DNA of 64,000 bases. It comes from Elymus sibiricus (taxonomy: Eukaryota > Streptophyta > Magnoliopsida > Poales > Poaceae). The translations under genes were made by a program, and so were the position numbers. The notes beneath the pieces are model-generated. The model was not told where the DNA came from. It saw only the letters and a list, made by a program, of their open reading frames with translations, and did no database searches. Location of the stretch: NCBI GenBank assembly GCA_039707655.1, contig CM077667.1:156220642-156284641 (forward strand), given 5' to 3'. Of this stretch, positions 9,997 through 20,064 are shown in pieces. Position 1 is the first letter of the stretch, and every line of letters begins with the position of its first letter.

Positions 9997-10191
9997 TATA
10001 TTTTTACCTTAGAGAGATTGACAACCTCTCTTTCGCGTCGGGTTGCAAGTATTTGTTGTTTGTGTGCAGGTGCTGCTTATTGGGTGGTGGTGATCCTCCT
10101 ACTGGTTCGATAACCTGGGTTTCATAACTGAGGGAAATACTTACCGTCGTTGTGCTACATCACCCCTTCCTCTTTGGGGAAATACCGATGC
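9997..10191 (+). repeat. Athila-type LTR remnant, right part
   Basis: Continuation of 3838-4395 after the CACTA: GAGATTGACAACC, CTCCTACTGG, CTGAGGGAAATACTTA, CATCACCCCTTCCTCTT. These match the 3' end of the solo LTR at 18137-19724. It stops short of the usual AGTAGCA terminus, where family C copy 'a' begins in mid-gag. Confidence 0.75.
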
Positions 10192-11559
10192 AGTCTGAAC
10201 CACATCAGGCTCCTCCCATCCATGCTGTCCTTGAGAGCGAAGCCGCCTGCCGTGCCTTCACCTCGGAGCTATGCCACGTAGTCTGGCCCAGTAAGTTCAA
10301 GCCGGACCTCCCTCTGCGCTACGACGGCACCGCCGACCCCGCAGAGTTCCTCCAGCTCTACTCGTTGAGCAACGAGGCGGCAAATGGCAGAGATAAGGTC
10401 ATGGGAACTGGTTCCTCATGGCTTTGAAGGATGGCGCACGCTCCTGGCTCCTCACCTCCCGAAGGAATCGATCTCCTCCTAGGACGAACTTCGCGAGCGT
10501 TTCACCGCCAACTTCCAGGGCACCCGGGACCGCCCCCCAATGGTGAGCGACCTGCGGCGCGTGAAGCAGCAGGAGGGAGAGACCCTGCACAAGTATATAC
10601 AGTGTTTCACGAGCGTCCGCCTCAAGATCCCGAAGGCGTCGGATGAAGCCATCATCTCAGCATTCACCGATGGCGTCAGGGACGTCGGGATGAGACAGGA
10701 GCTCGCCATCCACAGAGACCTGTGCTCTGCCCTGGAAATGTTCAACCTGGCGAACAAGTGCATGAAGGCCGAGGCAGGTCGCCTTTCCCTACGTGAGCTT
10801 CCGGAGGAAGACCATGCAGACAAGAAGGCCAAGTCCAAGGATGTGAAATGCAAGAACCCCACCGTTCTGGGAGTCGAGCCCGAGGCAAAGCACGATCGAG
10901 ACCAGGAAGAACCCCTCAAGAGCAACCGCCCGTTCTGCATTTTCCACTACACCAACACCCACAGCACCAGCGACTGCCAAGAGCTCAAGGAGCTCTGTGA
11001 TGAGTGCCTCGGTTGCTGCCCCGAGCGCGGTGGCTGTGGTTACGGCCGTGGAGGAGGCCGCAGCGGAGGCCGTCGAGACAACCGCGACTCACGACATGAC
11101 TGGCACGACCAGCCTCGTGGTGAGCCTCGTGACGGATCCTGGCGCGACGAGCCTTGGGGGGCCTCTCCTCGAGACAGGGCCGGCCTCCCTCCGCTGCCGC
11201 CGCCACCAAGGTGGAACGAAGACGACTGGCAGGACGATGGGGCTGGGGGCTTCCAGGAGCCCCGTGCGGTCGCCTGCATCCTGGGAGGGGCTCAAGCCCA
11301 AGCCTCACACCACATATTCAAGCAGTTCTCTCGTGAGGTGAATGCCACCCTCCTGAAGCTCGAGGCCACACGTCCCCTCAAGTGGTCAAAGTGGGCCATC
11401 ACCTTCAACTCCAAGGACCAACTCAAGTACTCAACCGCCGTGGGCACGCTCCCTTTGCTCTGCACACCCACCATCAGCAATGTCCTCGTCACCAAGACCC
11501 TCATCGACAGAGGCGCTGGGCTCAACGTTCTCTCTGTCAAGAGTTTCGAGATGCTCTAG
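10192..11559 (+). pseudogene. gag and start of protease, family C copy 'a'
   Basis: Starts inside gag (KFKPDLPLRYDGTADPAEFL, the capsid domain), is frameshifted around 10400-10540, then runs open to a stop at 11559. Visible parts are FHRQLPGH in a shifted frame, LHKYIQCFTSVRLKIP, MFNLANKCMKAEAGRLSL, a zinc-site segment CIFHYTNTHSTSDCQEL, an Arg/Gly-rich tract and LIDRGAGLNVLSVKSF. The last is the retropepsin active site with the serine or threonine replaced by Arg (D-R-G). Copy 'c' keeps D-S-G at this place, so copy 'a' protease is inactive. Confidence 0.8.
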
Positions 11560-11946
11560 GTGCCCTATGACCAGCTCATGCCGATGAAGCCCTTCTCAGT
11601 AGTGACTCACGGCTCCACCACATCACTGGGGCAGGTGCGCCTCCCAGTCACCTTCGGCAGGCGCGACAACTACCGTAACGAGCTCATCGACTTCGACGTC
11701 GCTCACATCGGCCTCCCGTACAATGCCATCCTTGGGTACCCTGCCCTCGCCAAGTTCATGGTGGCAGTCCACCACGGCTATAACGTCCTCAAGATGCCAG
11801 GGTGCAGCGGCGTCATCACGGTCGCCTGCGACAAGAAGGACGCAGTCTGCTCCCTCGAGCGCGCCTACCCGACCGCGATGGCCGAAAACTCTAACGACGA
11901 GGGCGACGTCTTGACTCCCGAGGACACCCGCAAGAAGCAGAAGTAG
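11560..11946 (+). pseudogene. protease C-terminal part, family C copy 'a'
   Basis: Follows a TAG at the end of the gag frame and continues the same protein: YDQLMPMKPFSVVTHGSTTS, VRLPVTFGRRDNYRNELIDF, YNAILGYPALAKFM and a flap-like HHGYNVLKMPG. The tail is acidic then basic. The same segment occurs in copy 'b' (60029-60494) and copy 'c' (56300-56910). Confidence 0.75.
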
Positions 11947-12178
11947 CTCCTCCCCAAGATCCGCCGGGGGGCTGGGACCTCCACCGCTGGCGCCTCAGGC
12001 CCTACGTCCGCAGCTGGGGCGCCTCTCCCTCTCGCATAGGAAGGCGCGCCCGGCGCCTCCCTCAGGGCAGGCCCGGGGGCTTCCACCTGGAAAGTTGCCG
12101 ACCAGACCGATGCGACGGGGGAGGTGCTCGGGCACCACTCGAAGGCGTGCTTCAACGAGCGCCCCCACAAGAAATAAG

Positions 12179-12492
12179 CCAGATCCAAGGCGCCAAGAGC
12201 AAGAGAGTTCATCACCAACGCGATTAGGGAGCTCCAGGAGGCGCAGGCCGTGCGCAGTGAGCACCGCCCCATGCCGCCCAGTGTGGCAGCCGTCCCCGAT
12301 GGCAGGTTGCGCGTCTGCGTCAACTTCCCGGTCCTCAACAGGGCCTCGTCGCAGGGGCTCTTCTGGCCATCGCGTGTCGGATGCAGAGGGGGCTTCCCCT
12401 GCAGCTACGTCTGCATGCCCTTCGGCCTCACAAACGCGGGCGCTACGCACCAGCACCTCATGCGGGCCGCCCTCGCGTCTCATGAGGCCTGA
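12179..12492 (+). pseudogene. reverse transcriptase relic, family C copy 'a'
   Basis: Segments AIRELQEAQAV, RVCVNFPVLNRASSQGLFWP and MPFGLTNAGATHQHLM match the fingers and palm of Gypsy reverse transcriptase. The stretch that normally carries the first catalytic Asp (LDAYSGY type) is missing between them, and the frame stops before the YVDD/FMDD box. Copies 'b' and 'c' have the same gap, so the deletion was inherited and this protein cannot copy DNA. Confidence 0.75.
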
Positions 12493-13728
12493 CGCCGCGA
12501 CGATCTTCCGGAGATTCTAGACCCTCGCGGGCCCCTCGAGCCTCCGGAGCACTCAAGCTCATGATGATCCAGCTTCAACGACTAACCCAACGCTTCAGCA
12601 ACGCCGATGCCAGGTGACTTTTGGATTGTTCAATTGAGGGCGCCCCCGGGATGCACCATCCTCAAGCTGCTAGGGCCCATCCCCATAGAAGTATCATTTT
12701 GCGCATGCACCAGACTGATTCTGCATTTAATGAATTTCTTGAGTATTCCAACTGCATGACCGGTGCTTCGTCACCATGAATGTCGCCGCGCCCTTACAAC
12801 CCTGCCTTCGACCGCCTCATGATTAAGGGCTCGCACGGCGTCTGTGCTCGGGTCCGTCCCTGCAGCGTTGATAAATCCAAGTGGCTGAGCTCTGTCTCGC
12901 GGGCCAGCCCCATGCACCTCACCTCGCCGAGGCCCTTGGTGCTTGTCCTCGTGTGAGCTAATCGAGTGTGGGTGAGTCAGGGCACGCGACCCGGTTCCAA
13001 TAACCGCTGTTGGGCGCTTCGTTGTCACGAGAGCCGCGCACCGGGTGTCTTTCCTTGGGTTTGTCGCGTGAGAAGACTGGGCATGGTGTCTGTGCTCTGG
13101 TCCGTACCTGCAGCATCGATAAATCCAACGGCTGAGCTCTGTCTGGCGGCCTGGCTCCGCACACGTCACCTCCTGGGGTCGTTGGTGTTTCGCCTTCTCA
13201 TGCGATGGCCTCCGGAGATTCATTCGGCGCTGGTTACCCATACCCCACAGGTCCTCCAAGCGCGCCTCGCTCTATAAAACTTCAGGCGCAACCCGCCTTT
13301 GAGGTAGGGCCTCGTGAGTCCCGCGCTGGCTCACGAGTGCCCAGATACACCTCCCAGTTCAGCCGTGCAAGCCACGAGTGCGAACTTAATGGGATGTACA
13401 CGCCCGGAGACTCTAACACAAAGCTCCCTTCCCACGCCCATGTGGAAGCCCCATGCTCCGCGCTGGCGGACGACACTGTTGCTCAACGGCAATGCCCACG
13501 CCCAGTGGAAGCCCCATGCTTTGCGATGGGGGATAAACAACTGAGGGCGCCCTAGCCATTGCACCAACCTCAGGATGGCCTCCCGGCTCTTCGCACAGCC
13601 CCGTCACACAGCGTTCCCCTGGGATGCACGCGCTAGGGGGCTGGCCGGGGGCTATGCTCAAGACAGGCCTGGCATTAGCCACCTCACCAGGTTCTGGTAC
13701 CTGGTCTTCTCACATCCCTCCCAGATAA
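12493..13728 (+). other. non-coding tract of family C copy 'a', with direct repeats
   Basis: Between the polymerase relic and the antisense ORF I see no gene. A ~110-bp unit containing TGATAAATCCAAGTGGCTGA and GAGCTCTGTC occurs at about 12833-12945 and again at 13080-13190. A ~58-bp unit around GTGGAAGCCCCATGC repeats at about 13440 and 13497. Related units occur in copies 'b' (61345-61700, 61945-62040) and 'c' (54970-55110, 55370-55480), so this tract belongs to the family. Confidence 0.65.
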
Positions 13729-15629
13729 CACTACTAGAAAAAGGACTGTTAGTGGCGCACCTATTTTTGCCATTAATGGCGCACTATAGGTGCGCCACTA
13801 TTACCACGCCATTAGTAACAAATACTAATGGCGCACCTCTGGTGCGCCATTAGTATTGAAGGTAACAGTGGCGCACCTTGTAGTGCGCCATTACTATTGC
13901 TACAGTGCGCCACTGGTAACTTTTTTTTTTGAAATTTATTGATTTTTTTTGAATTTTGAAGGCGGGAAAATAGTAATGGCGCACCGTCTAACCCCCACCG
14001 TGCGCCATTGCTATTTTTGAATTTTGAATTTGGATCTGGATCTAGATCTGGCTCATTTTTTTGGCTCGTTTTTTTGGTTAAATTTTTTTCAAATTTCGTT
14101 CTCGACCTGGATCTTTTACGTTCTTTGTGCCGGGGGAGCTCCACATGTGGCCGGAAGTAGAGGAGGAGGGAGGAGAGACCGTGAGGAGGAGAGGAGGGAG
14201 GAGGAGGTCGCCGGAGAGGAGGAGGAGGACCGTGAGCAGGAGAGGAAGGAGCACCGTCAGGAGGAGAGGAGGGAGGAGGAGGTCACCGGAGGAGGAGCAC
14301 CGTGAGAAGGAGAGGAGGGAGGAGGAGGTCGCCGGAGGAGGAGCACCGTGAGGAGGAGGTCACCGGAGGAGGAGCACCGTGAGGAGGAGGAGGTCGCCGG
14401 AGAGGAGGAGATGGAGTGGAGGAGAGGAGGAGAGGAGGAGATGGACTGGAGGAGAGGAGGAGAAGAATGAAGGGGAAGGGAGGAAGAAGGGGAAGGGGAA
14501 GGGGAGGCGCGATGGGCGGCGGCGGTCCTGTGGCTCGGTCACCGGCGAGATGAAGGCGCCGGTCTCGGGATAGAGGAAGCCTGCGGGCGGCATCCATGTC
14601 GGGGAAGGAGAAGGAAGGAGGAGGAGGGGGAAGGGGATAAGGAGAGAGGAAGGAGAGGGGTGGGGGGTGCGTACGTGGTGGGGCTTGTGACATAGTAAAG
14701 GCGCACCATGGGGTGGTGCGCCATTGCTATGGTACATAGTAATGGCGCACCTAGGTGTGGTGCGCCATTACTATGTAGCATAGTAGTGGCGCACCAAGGT
14801 GTGGTGCGCCATTACTATTTTTATTTTATTTTTAATTTTGAAGGCGGGAAAATAGTAGTGGCGCACTATGCACTGGTGCGCCATTGCTAACTTTTTTTAT
14901 TTTTTTTATTTTTTTGCCTCCAGATCTTAAAAGCATCGTAACTTTTTTTCTGTGGGGTTTTTGAGGATTCTAAAAAATCGATAACGGGCGTAGCCAGTTG
15001 AATTCGGATGTAACTTTTCGGGTAGATGCTTTTTCATATAAAAAACTTTTTCATCGGAGGTCGTATGCAAAAGTTATGGCCATTTTACCGAAACACGGCG
15101 GCCTTTTGCAAAAAAAATCGAAATTCATGTTTGTTAATTTTCCTAACAACTAGAACACATAACACATGGGCATCTCGAAGGATTTTTAAATTTGAATCTT
15201 TTATCATTTTCTTTTATTTTTTTTAAACTGAAAAGGCGATCCACGGGGGGGGGGTGTGGTGGGGTGTGTGTTTGTGTGTGTGAGACGTTAGTAATGGCGC
15301 ACCAGGGAGGGTGCGCCATTACTAACCTCACACACACGCAGGCACACACCCCCACCAGACATAGCATTGGCGCACCACACCAAGGTGCGCCATTACTATG
15401 TAGCATAGCAGTGGCGCACCTAGGTGTGGTGCGCCATTGCTATGTCTGGTGGGGTGGGGGGATGGACAAAAAAAATAGCAATGGCGCACTGCTCAGGTGG
15501 TGCGCCACTACTAAAAAAAGAACAATGGCGCACCTGCTTCTGGTGCGCCATTGCTATATAGCAGTGGCGCACCACCACCATGGTGTGCCACTAATAGGGA
15601 TATTGGCTATAGCCATTTTTCTAGTAGTG
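13729..15629. mobile_element. non-autonomous CACTA element, 1.9 kb
   Basis: Starts CACTACTAGAAAAAGGAC, ends CATTTTTCTAGTAGTG, and is flanked by a perfect 3-bp duplication TAA (13726-13728 and 15630-15632). Both ends are filled with GGTGCGCCATTACTA / TAGTAATGGCGCACC units in alternating orientation (about 13745-13920, 13970-14010, 14695-14885, 15285-15595). There is no transposase. The middle is purine-rich or T-rich low-complexity DNA. Confidence 0.92.
14150..14480. repeat. polypurine GAGGAG tract
   Basis: About 330 bases made almost wholly of GAG/AGG units on the plus strand, with a longer-period unit around GTCGCCGGAGGAGGAGCACC. It gives long but meaningless Glu/Arg frames on the plus strand and Pro/Ser/Leu frames on the minus strand. 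Confidence 0.8.
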
Positions 15630-16167
15630 TAAAAGCTGGCGAGAAAAGGTACGAATTCACCTCATGGGCGCTGCTTGCACGTCAAGGGGGACCCCTGAGC
15701 ATCGCGACTCAGGGGACTCACTGGTCACGTAGCCCCTCGCCCCTTGGTCTCGTCCTGGCGATCCGGACGCCCCAACGGCGGTCGAGGTATGCGCGGGATT
15801 GGGCCTTGCCGACGCAGAGCAGTAAGGCGCCCCCAAATCTACCCTGGCGTCGCCATGTTTCCTTCGTGAGTGCTACTCGCACATCAAGGGGGATCCCTGA
15901 GCATCGCGACTCAGGGGCCTCACTGGTCATGTAGCCCCTGGTCCCTTGGTCTCGTCCTAGCGATCCAGACGCCCCAACGGCGGTCGAGGTATGCGCGGGA
16001 TTGGGCCCTGTCGACGCAGAGCACAAAAGCAAGCGGGAAGGAAACAAGGCAGCGAAGGAAATCACGAAATTCAAGGAAATTCAAGCAATTATTACAGGAA
16101 CTGAATGTCTTGCGAATTCAAAGTCTCACGCCTCCGTGAGGCACAGTGAAATGTTGCAGGGAAAGAT
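15630..16167 (+). other. non-coding tract with ~202-bp direct repeat (family C copy 'a')
   Basis: A unit of about 150 bases (CATCGCGACTCAGGGG, CGATCCGGACGCCCCAACGG, GGTATGCGCGGGAT, GACGCAGAGCA) occurs at about 15677-15829 and 15879-16023. Copy 'c' has two equivalents at about 54417-54570 and 54606-54745 (reverse orientation, period ~189) and copy 'b' has one at about 62270-62405. No gene is seen. Confidence 0.7.
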
Positions 16168-17498
16168 CTAGGAGGAGGGGCCGCCATCGCCATGGCCGTC
16201 ATCGCCAACTGTCCCGGCCATGGCAAGCTCATCGTCAACGCCGCCGCCGTCGTCACCGACGCTTGTTTCCGCCGCCAGGGGCTTGGCGGTGGCGATGCAG
16301 GTGAACTTCTCCACCAGCACGTCCACCAGACCCTTCAAGGCTGCTTCCGTGGTGGCGCGGGACGCAGGAGTAATCGGGATGAGCACCGCATCGAACTTGA
16401 AGCCGGGCTCGCGGAGGTAGAGCTGGCTGAACACCCGCATCGCGGCCATGGCAAGAATATCATGGCACTCGTCCTCCAAAATGGTGTCCACCCTGGTGGA
16501 AGCACCTTCGAGCACCTCAGCAAGCTTGAAGGAGAGCCCTGCGTAGCCGGCTTCGGGGGTCACTAAAGGCTCCCAGAATCCTCCCCTACAGATGGAGCGC
16601 AGCGACTTGCGAAGCTCGAGTTCGAGGGAGGGGAAGGCATCGCTCTCCACGGCCGGCTTCTCCTCAGCAACGGCAAGGGTCCTCTCCCTGGCCTCCAGCT
16701 GTGCCGGCGTCTCGGAGACGCGCCGGGCGTGGAACGCCTGGGCTTCTTCCACCTCCTTCTTCAGCTTGGCTAGGCGCTCGCTTTCCTTGGCTTGGTCATT
16801 GGCCACTTGGGACAGCACAGAATCGCGATCGGTGAGCTTCGCCTCGTGGGCCTTGAGGACCTCCCCCTGCTCACGGAGTTGTTGCGCGAGTGCGGCTTGC
16901 TCATCCTGAAAGGACTTCAGGTTGACCTCTTCCTCGCCGCAGTGCTTCCTAGCAGACCCCGACTCAGGGGCCGCACCTTTCAGCATCCTGGAGGTCGGCC
17001 CGGAGCCTGCCAAGCATGGTGTAGGCCTCATCCAAGGCACCGGACCTGATCAGAGGACCACAGCGCGCAAGCGTGAGAACCGAACCAGGAGGCGGCACCG
17101 GCGCGTCGATAGGTGTCGTGACCAAGGGCCCGGCAGTGTGGCTAACTTGGGCAGCTGGGGGCTCCAGTTTCTCCTCCATCGCGGCAAGCGCGGATGACTC
17201 GACAACCAGCTGGCCCGTGGGGGCTGGCTCCTCCCGAGGCTGCATCGATGCGCCCTCCGGAGCGGATTCCACCAGGAGGGGGAGAGGAGCCGCCCCCTCC
17301 ATCAGCGTCGGGGCCAGCACGGCTGCGGCGGGGGACGCCGCCTCGAGAGCCCCCACACCCCCAGCGGCCGGCCCTCCAAGCGGTGCGCTGGGCTGGCACG
17401 GCTTGCTCCCATCGTAGCCCAAGGCCGACGGCGCCCCTAGGACAGGGGGCTCCTTTGGCTCAACTCTCGCCTTCTTCTTCTTCGGCATGACCTCGACC
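16168..17498 (-). pseudogene. antisense ORF of family C copy 'a', exon 2 (coiled coil)
   Basis: Runs against the element. It begins after a 3' splice site (GGCCAG, 17499) with MPKKKKARVEPKE, continues through a Pro/Ala-rich linker, frameshifts near 17000, then forms a long heptad-like region (AALAQQLREQGEVLKAHEAK, RLAKLKKEVEEAQA). It ends with a conserved domain (GGFWEPLVTPEAGYAGLSFK, MRVFSQLYLREPGFKFDAVL) and an acidic Gly/Ser tail. Copies 'c' and 'b' have the same domain order. Function is unknown; I see no catalytic motif. Confidence 0.7.
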
Positions 17499-17574
17499 CT
17501 GGCCAGAGAGAGGGGAGGGGGGCGTGAGCACATGCACAATTCACGGACAAACAGAGACAAGGAAGGTTACTTAC
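17499..17574 (-). other. intron of the family C antisense ORF (76 bp)
   Basis: On the minus strand the donor is GAGGA/GTAAGTAACC (17574) and the acceptor is TCTGGCCAG (17499). Copy 'c' has an intron at the same place with donor GAAGA/GTAAGTAATC and acceptor GGTAACCAG (52820-52894, 75 bp). Copy 'b' shows the acceptor TTGGCAATCAG at 63943. Position, phase and length are conserved. Confidence 0.65.
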
Positions 17575-18136
17575 TCCTCGCGCACGACCCACTTCCTCTT
17601 CTTCTCCACCTCGGAGCTGGTCGAAACGCTACTGCTTCCTCTCAGCGCGGCCTTGGCCACGCCCAAGGGGCAAGCAGGGTACTCCTTGCTGACCCCCGGT
17701 GTGGTGCTGCAGCCCGGAGGGGTGCGGAGGACGCCCTGAGGAACCGCGGCCGCGTGGCCATGTCCGCCTCAGCGGTGACCGCCCCGCCTCTGGGCCGCAG
17801 CACGGGCTGAGACGAGGCCAGCGTCTTGGCGACCTTGATGTGGCGCGGAGAGTCCTCCAGAGCGGACATGGCCGCACATTTGTTCGGAGTCGTCCGGCTG
17901 AACGGCCGAGCGGTTTGAGGGGAAAGCCCCGGGCCACTGCGCACCCTGGCGAAGCGCTGGGAGCCAGTGGTCGGGGGCTCATTGGTATCATCATCATCGT
18001 CATCAAGGCTGCGGAGGAGCACGCTCTGCGATGGAGGGGATGCCTCCTCCCCATCATCCACGGTCTCCTCCGAATCCTCCCCACCGCTGGTGTCGCCGGA
18101 GGACACCATCACCGGGGGACTGGGTGCCTGGATGGC
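17575..18136 (-). pseudogene. antisense ORF of family C copy 'a', exon 1 C-terminal part
   Basis: Contains MVSSGDTSGGEDSEETVDDG, an acidic tract (SLDDDDDDTNEP) and a basic Ser/Pro-rich end leading to KKRKWV and the splice donor. The equivalent in copy 'c' is 52320-52819 (MMVSSGDTTTGEDSEKTADD). The frame is broken between 17640 and 17575. A solo LTR (18137-19724) splits the exon from its upstream part. Confidence 0.6.
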
Positions 18137-19724
18137 TGATACGTCTCCAACGTATTTATAATTTTTTATTGTTCCATGTTATTATATTATCTGTTTTGGA
18201 TGTTTTATATGCATTAATATGATATTTTATATTATTTTTGGGACTAACCTATTAACCCAGAGCCCAGTGCCAGTTTCTGTTTTTTCCCTGTTTTTAAGTT
18301 TTACAGAAAAGGAATATCAAACGGAGTCCAAACGGAATAAAACTTTCGCGATGATTTTTCTTGGACCAGAAGACATCTAGAAGACTTGGAGAGGAGGTCA
18401 GAAGACCTGGCAGCAGACGACAAGCCGCCAGGGCGCGCCCTAGGGGGGCGTGCCCCCTGGCTTGTGGGTCCCCTGCAGACCTTCTAACCCTAACTCTTCG
18501 CCTATATATTCCCATATATTCCCAAACCATCAGAGGGAGCCACAAAAATACTTTTCCGCCGCCGCAACCTTCTGTTCCCATGAGATCCCATCTTGGGGCC
18601 TTTTTTGGTAATCTGCTGGAGGGGGATTCGATCACGGAGGGCTTCTACATCAACTCCATTGCTCCTCCAATGAAGCGTGAGTAGTCTACTTTAGACCTAC
18701 GGGTCCATAGCTAGTAGCTAGATGGCTTTTTCTCTCTCTCCGATCCTCAATACCATGTTCTCCTCGATGTTCTTGGAGATCTATCCGATGTAATCTTCTT
18801 TTGCGGTGTGTTTGTCGAGATCTGATGAATTGTGGATTTATGATCAGATTATCTATGAATATTATTTGAATCTTCTCTGAATTCTTATATGCATGATTTC
18901 ATATCTTTGTATTTCTCTTCAAGTTATTGGTTTGGTTTGGCCAACTAGATCGGTAGTTCTTGCAATGGAAGAGGTGCTTAGTTTTGGGTTCAATCTTGCG
19001 GTGTCCTCACCCAGTGACAAAGTAGGGGTAGCGAGGCACGTATTTGTATTGTTGCCATCAAGGATATAAAGGTGGGGTTTTCATCATATTGTTTGAGTTT
19101 ATCCCTCTACATCATGTGATCTTACTTAAGGCGTTACTCTGTTCTTTATGAACTTAATACTCTAGATGCAGGCAGGAGTCGGTCGATGTGTGGAGTAATA
19201 GTAGTAGATGCAGAATCGTTTCGGTCTACTTGACACGGACGTGATGCCTATATGCATAATCATTGCCTTGGATATCGTCATAACTTTGCGCTTTTCTATC
19301 AATTGCTCGACAGTAATTTGTTCACCCACCATATTATTTTCCTTCAAGAGAGAAGCCTCTAGTGAAATCTATGGCCCTCGGGTCTATTTTCCAATATATA
19401 TTTTCAGATCTATAAACCAAAAATACCAAAAATACCTTGCTGCAATTTTATTTACTTTTATTTAGTTTTACTTTTAGTAATCTTTTATATCTATCTCTAT
19501 CAGATATCATCCTTGCAAGTGACCGTGAAGGGATTGACAACCCCTTTATAGTGTTGGGTGCAAGTGTTTGATTGTTTGTGCACGTGCATAGATTGGGGCC
19601 ATGCTTGTACCTCCTACTGGATTGATACCTTGGTTCTCAACACTGAGGGAAATACTTATCTCTACTTTGCTGCATCACCCTTTCCTCTTCAAGGGAAAAA
19701 CCAATGCAAGCTCAAGAAGTAGCA
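18137..19724 (+). mobile_element. solo LTR, Athila-type (1588 bp)
   Basis: Starts TGATACGTCTCCAACG, ends AAGAAGTAGCA, and is flanked by a perfect 5-bp duplication ATGGC (18132-18136 and 19725-19729) with no internal region. It therefore arose by recombination between the LTRs of an inserted element. It is the same type as the LTRs at 45219-46802 and 50384-51968. A TATA box (CCTATATATTCCC, 18501) follows a GC-rich palindrome (18420-18467). Confidence 0.92.
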
Positions 19725-20064
19725 ATGGCGTGAGCCCCAAGTCATCAAAATCGGGCATGGCAGCGGCCAGCTCCCTGCCGTCGTCGCGGCGGTACAGCGG
19801 GGCGTAGGCCTCGGGAAGATCCCCAGGATCATTGAAGAGCAGAGTGTTCAGGGCCTTGTCCCGCTCCTCGCCTGTCAGGCTGGCGGATCTGAGCCTGATG
19901 GCATCTCCCATGCCGTCGTACTCCCACATGGGCTTCGAGTGCTGCTGGAGCGGCGCCAGGCACTGTGTCACGAACTCCTTCACCATCATCGCCCCAGTCA
20001 GCTTCCGGGCGTCCATGTCCAAGGAGATCCGCTTCAAGACGGGCGTCGCCCGGGGGTCGGTGAG
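19725..20064 (-). pseudogene. antisense ORF of family C copy 'a', exon 1 middle part
   Basis: Reads DPRATPVLKRISLDMDARKL, TGAMMVKEFVTQCLAPLQQH, LPEAYAPLYRRDDGRELAAA on the minus strand. Copy 'c' carries the same block at 51975-52319. It is bounded by the solo LTR on one side and the Athila-type insertion on the other, and joins across the insertion to 30310-30917. Confidence 0.75.

Noticed and set aside
4393..9999. Calling the 5.6 kb CACTA insertion unsupported because flanking triplets differ (TCT, TAT)
   Set aside because: Perfect TIRs, subterminal repeats at both ends and the continuity of the split LTR outweigh one mismatch in an old 3-bp duplication.
14024..14781. Long Glu/Arg and Pro/Ser frames in the small CACTA
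   Set aside because: Artefacts of the GAG/AGG polypurine tract; no domain.
16192..17417. Plus-strand frames of 98-124 codons opposite the antisense ORF of copy 'a'
   Set aside because: The minus strand has the coiled-coil protein conserved in two other copies; the plus frames are not conserved.
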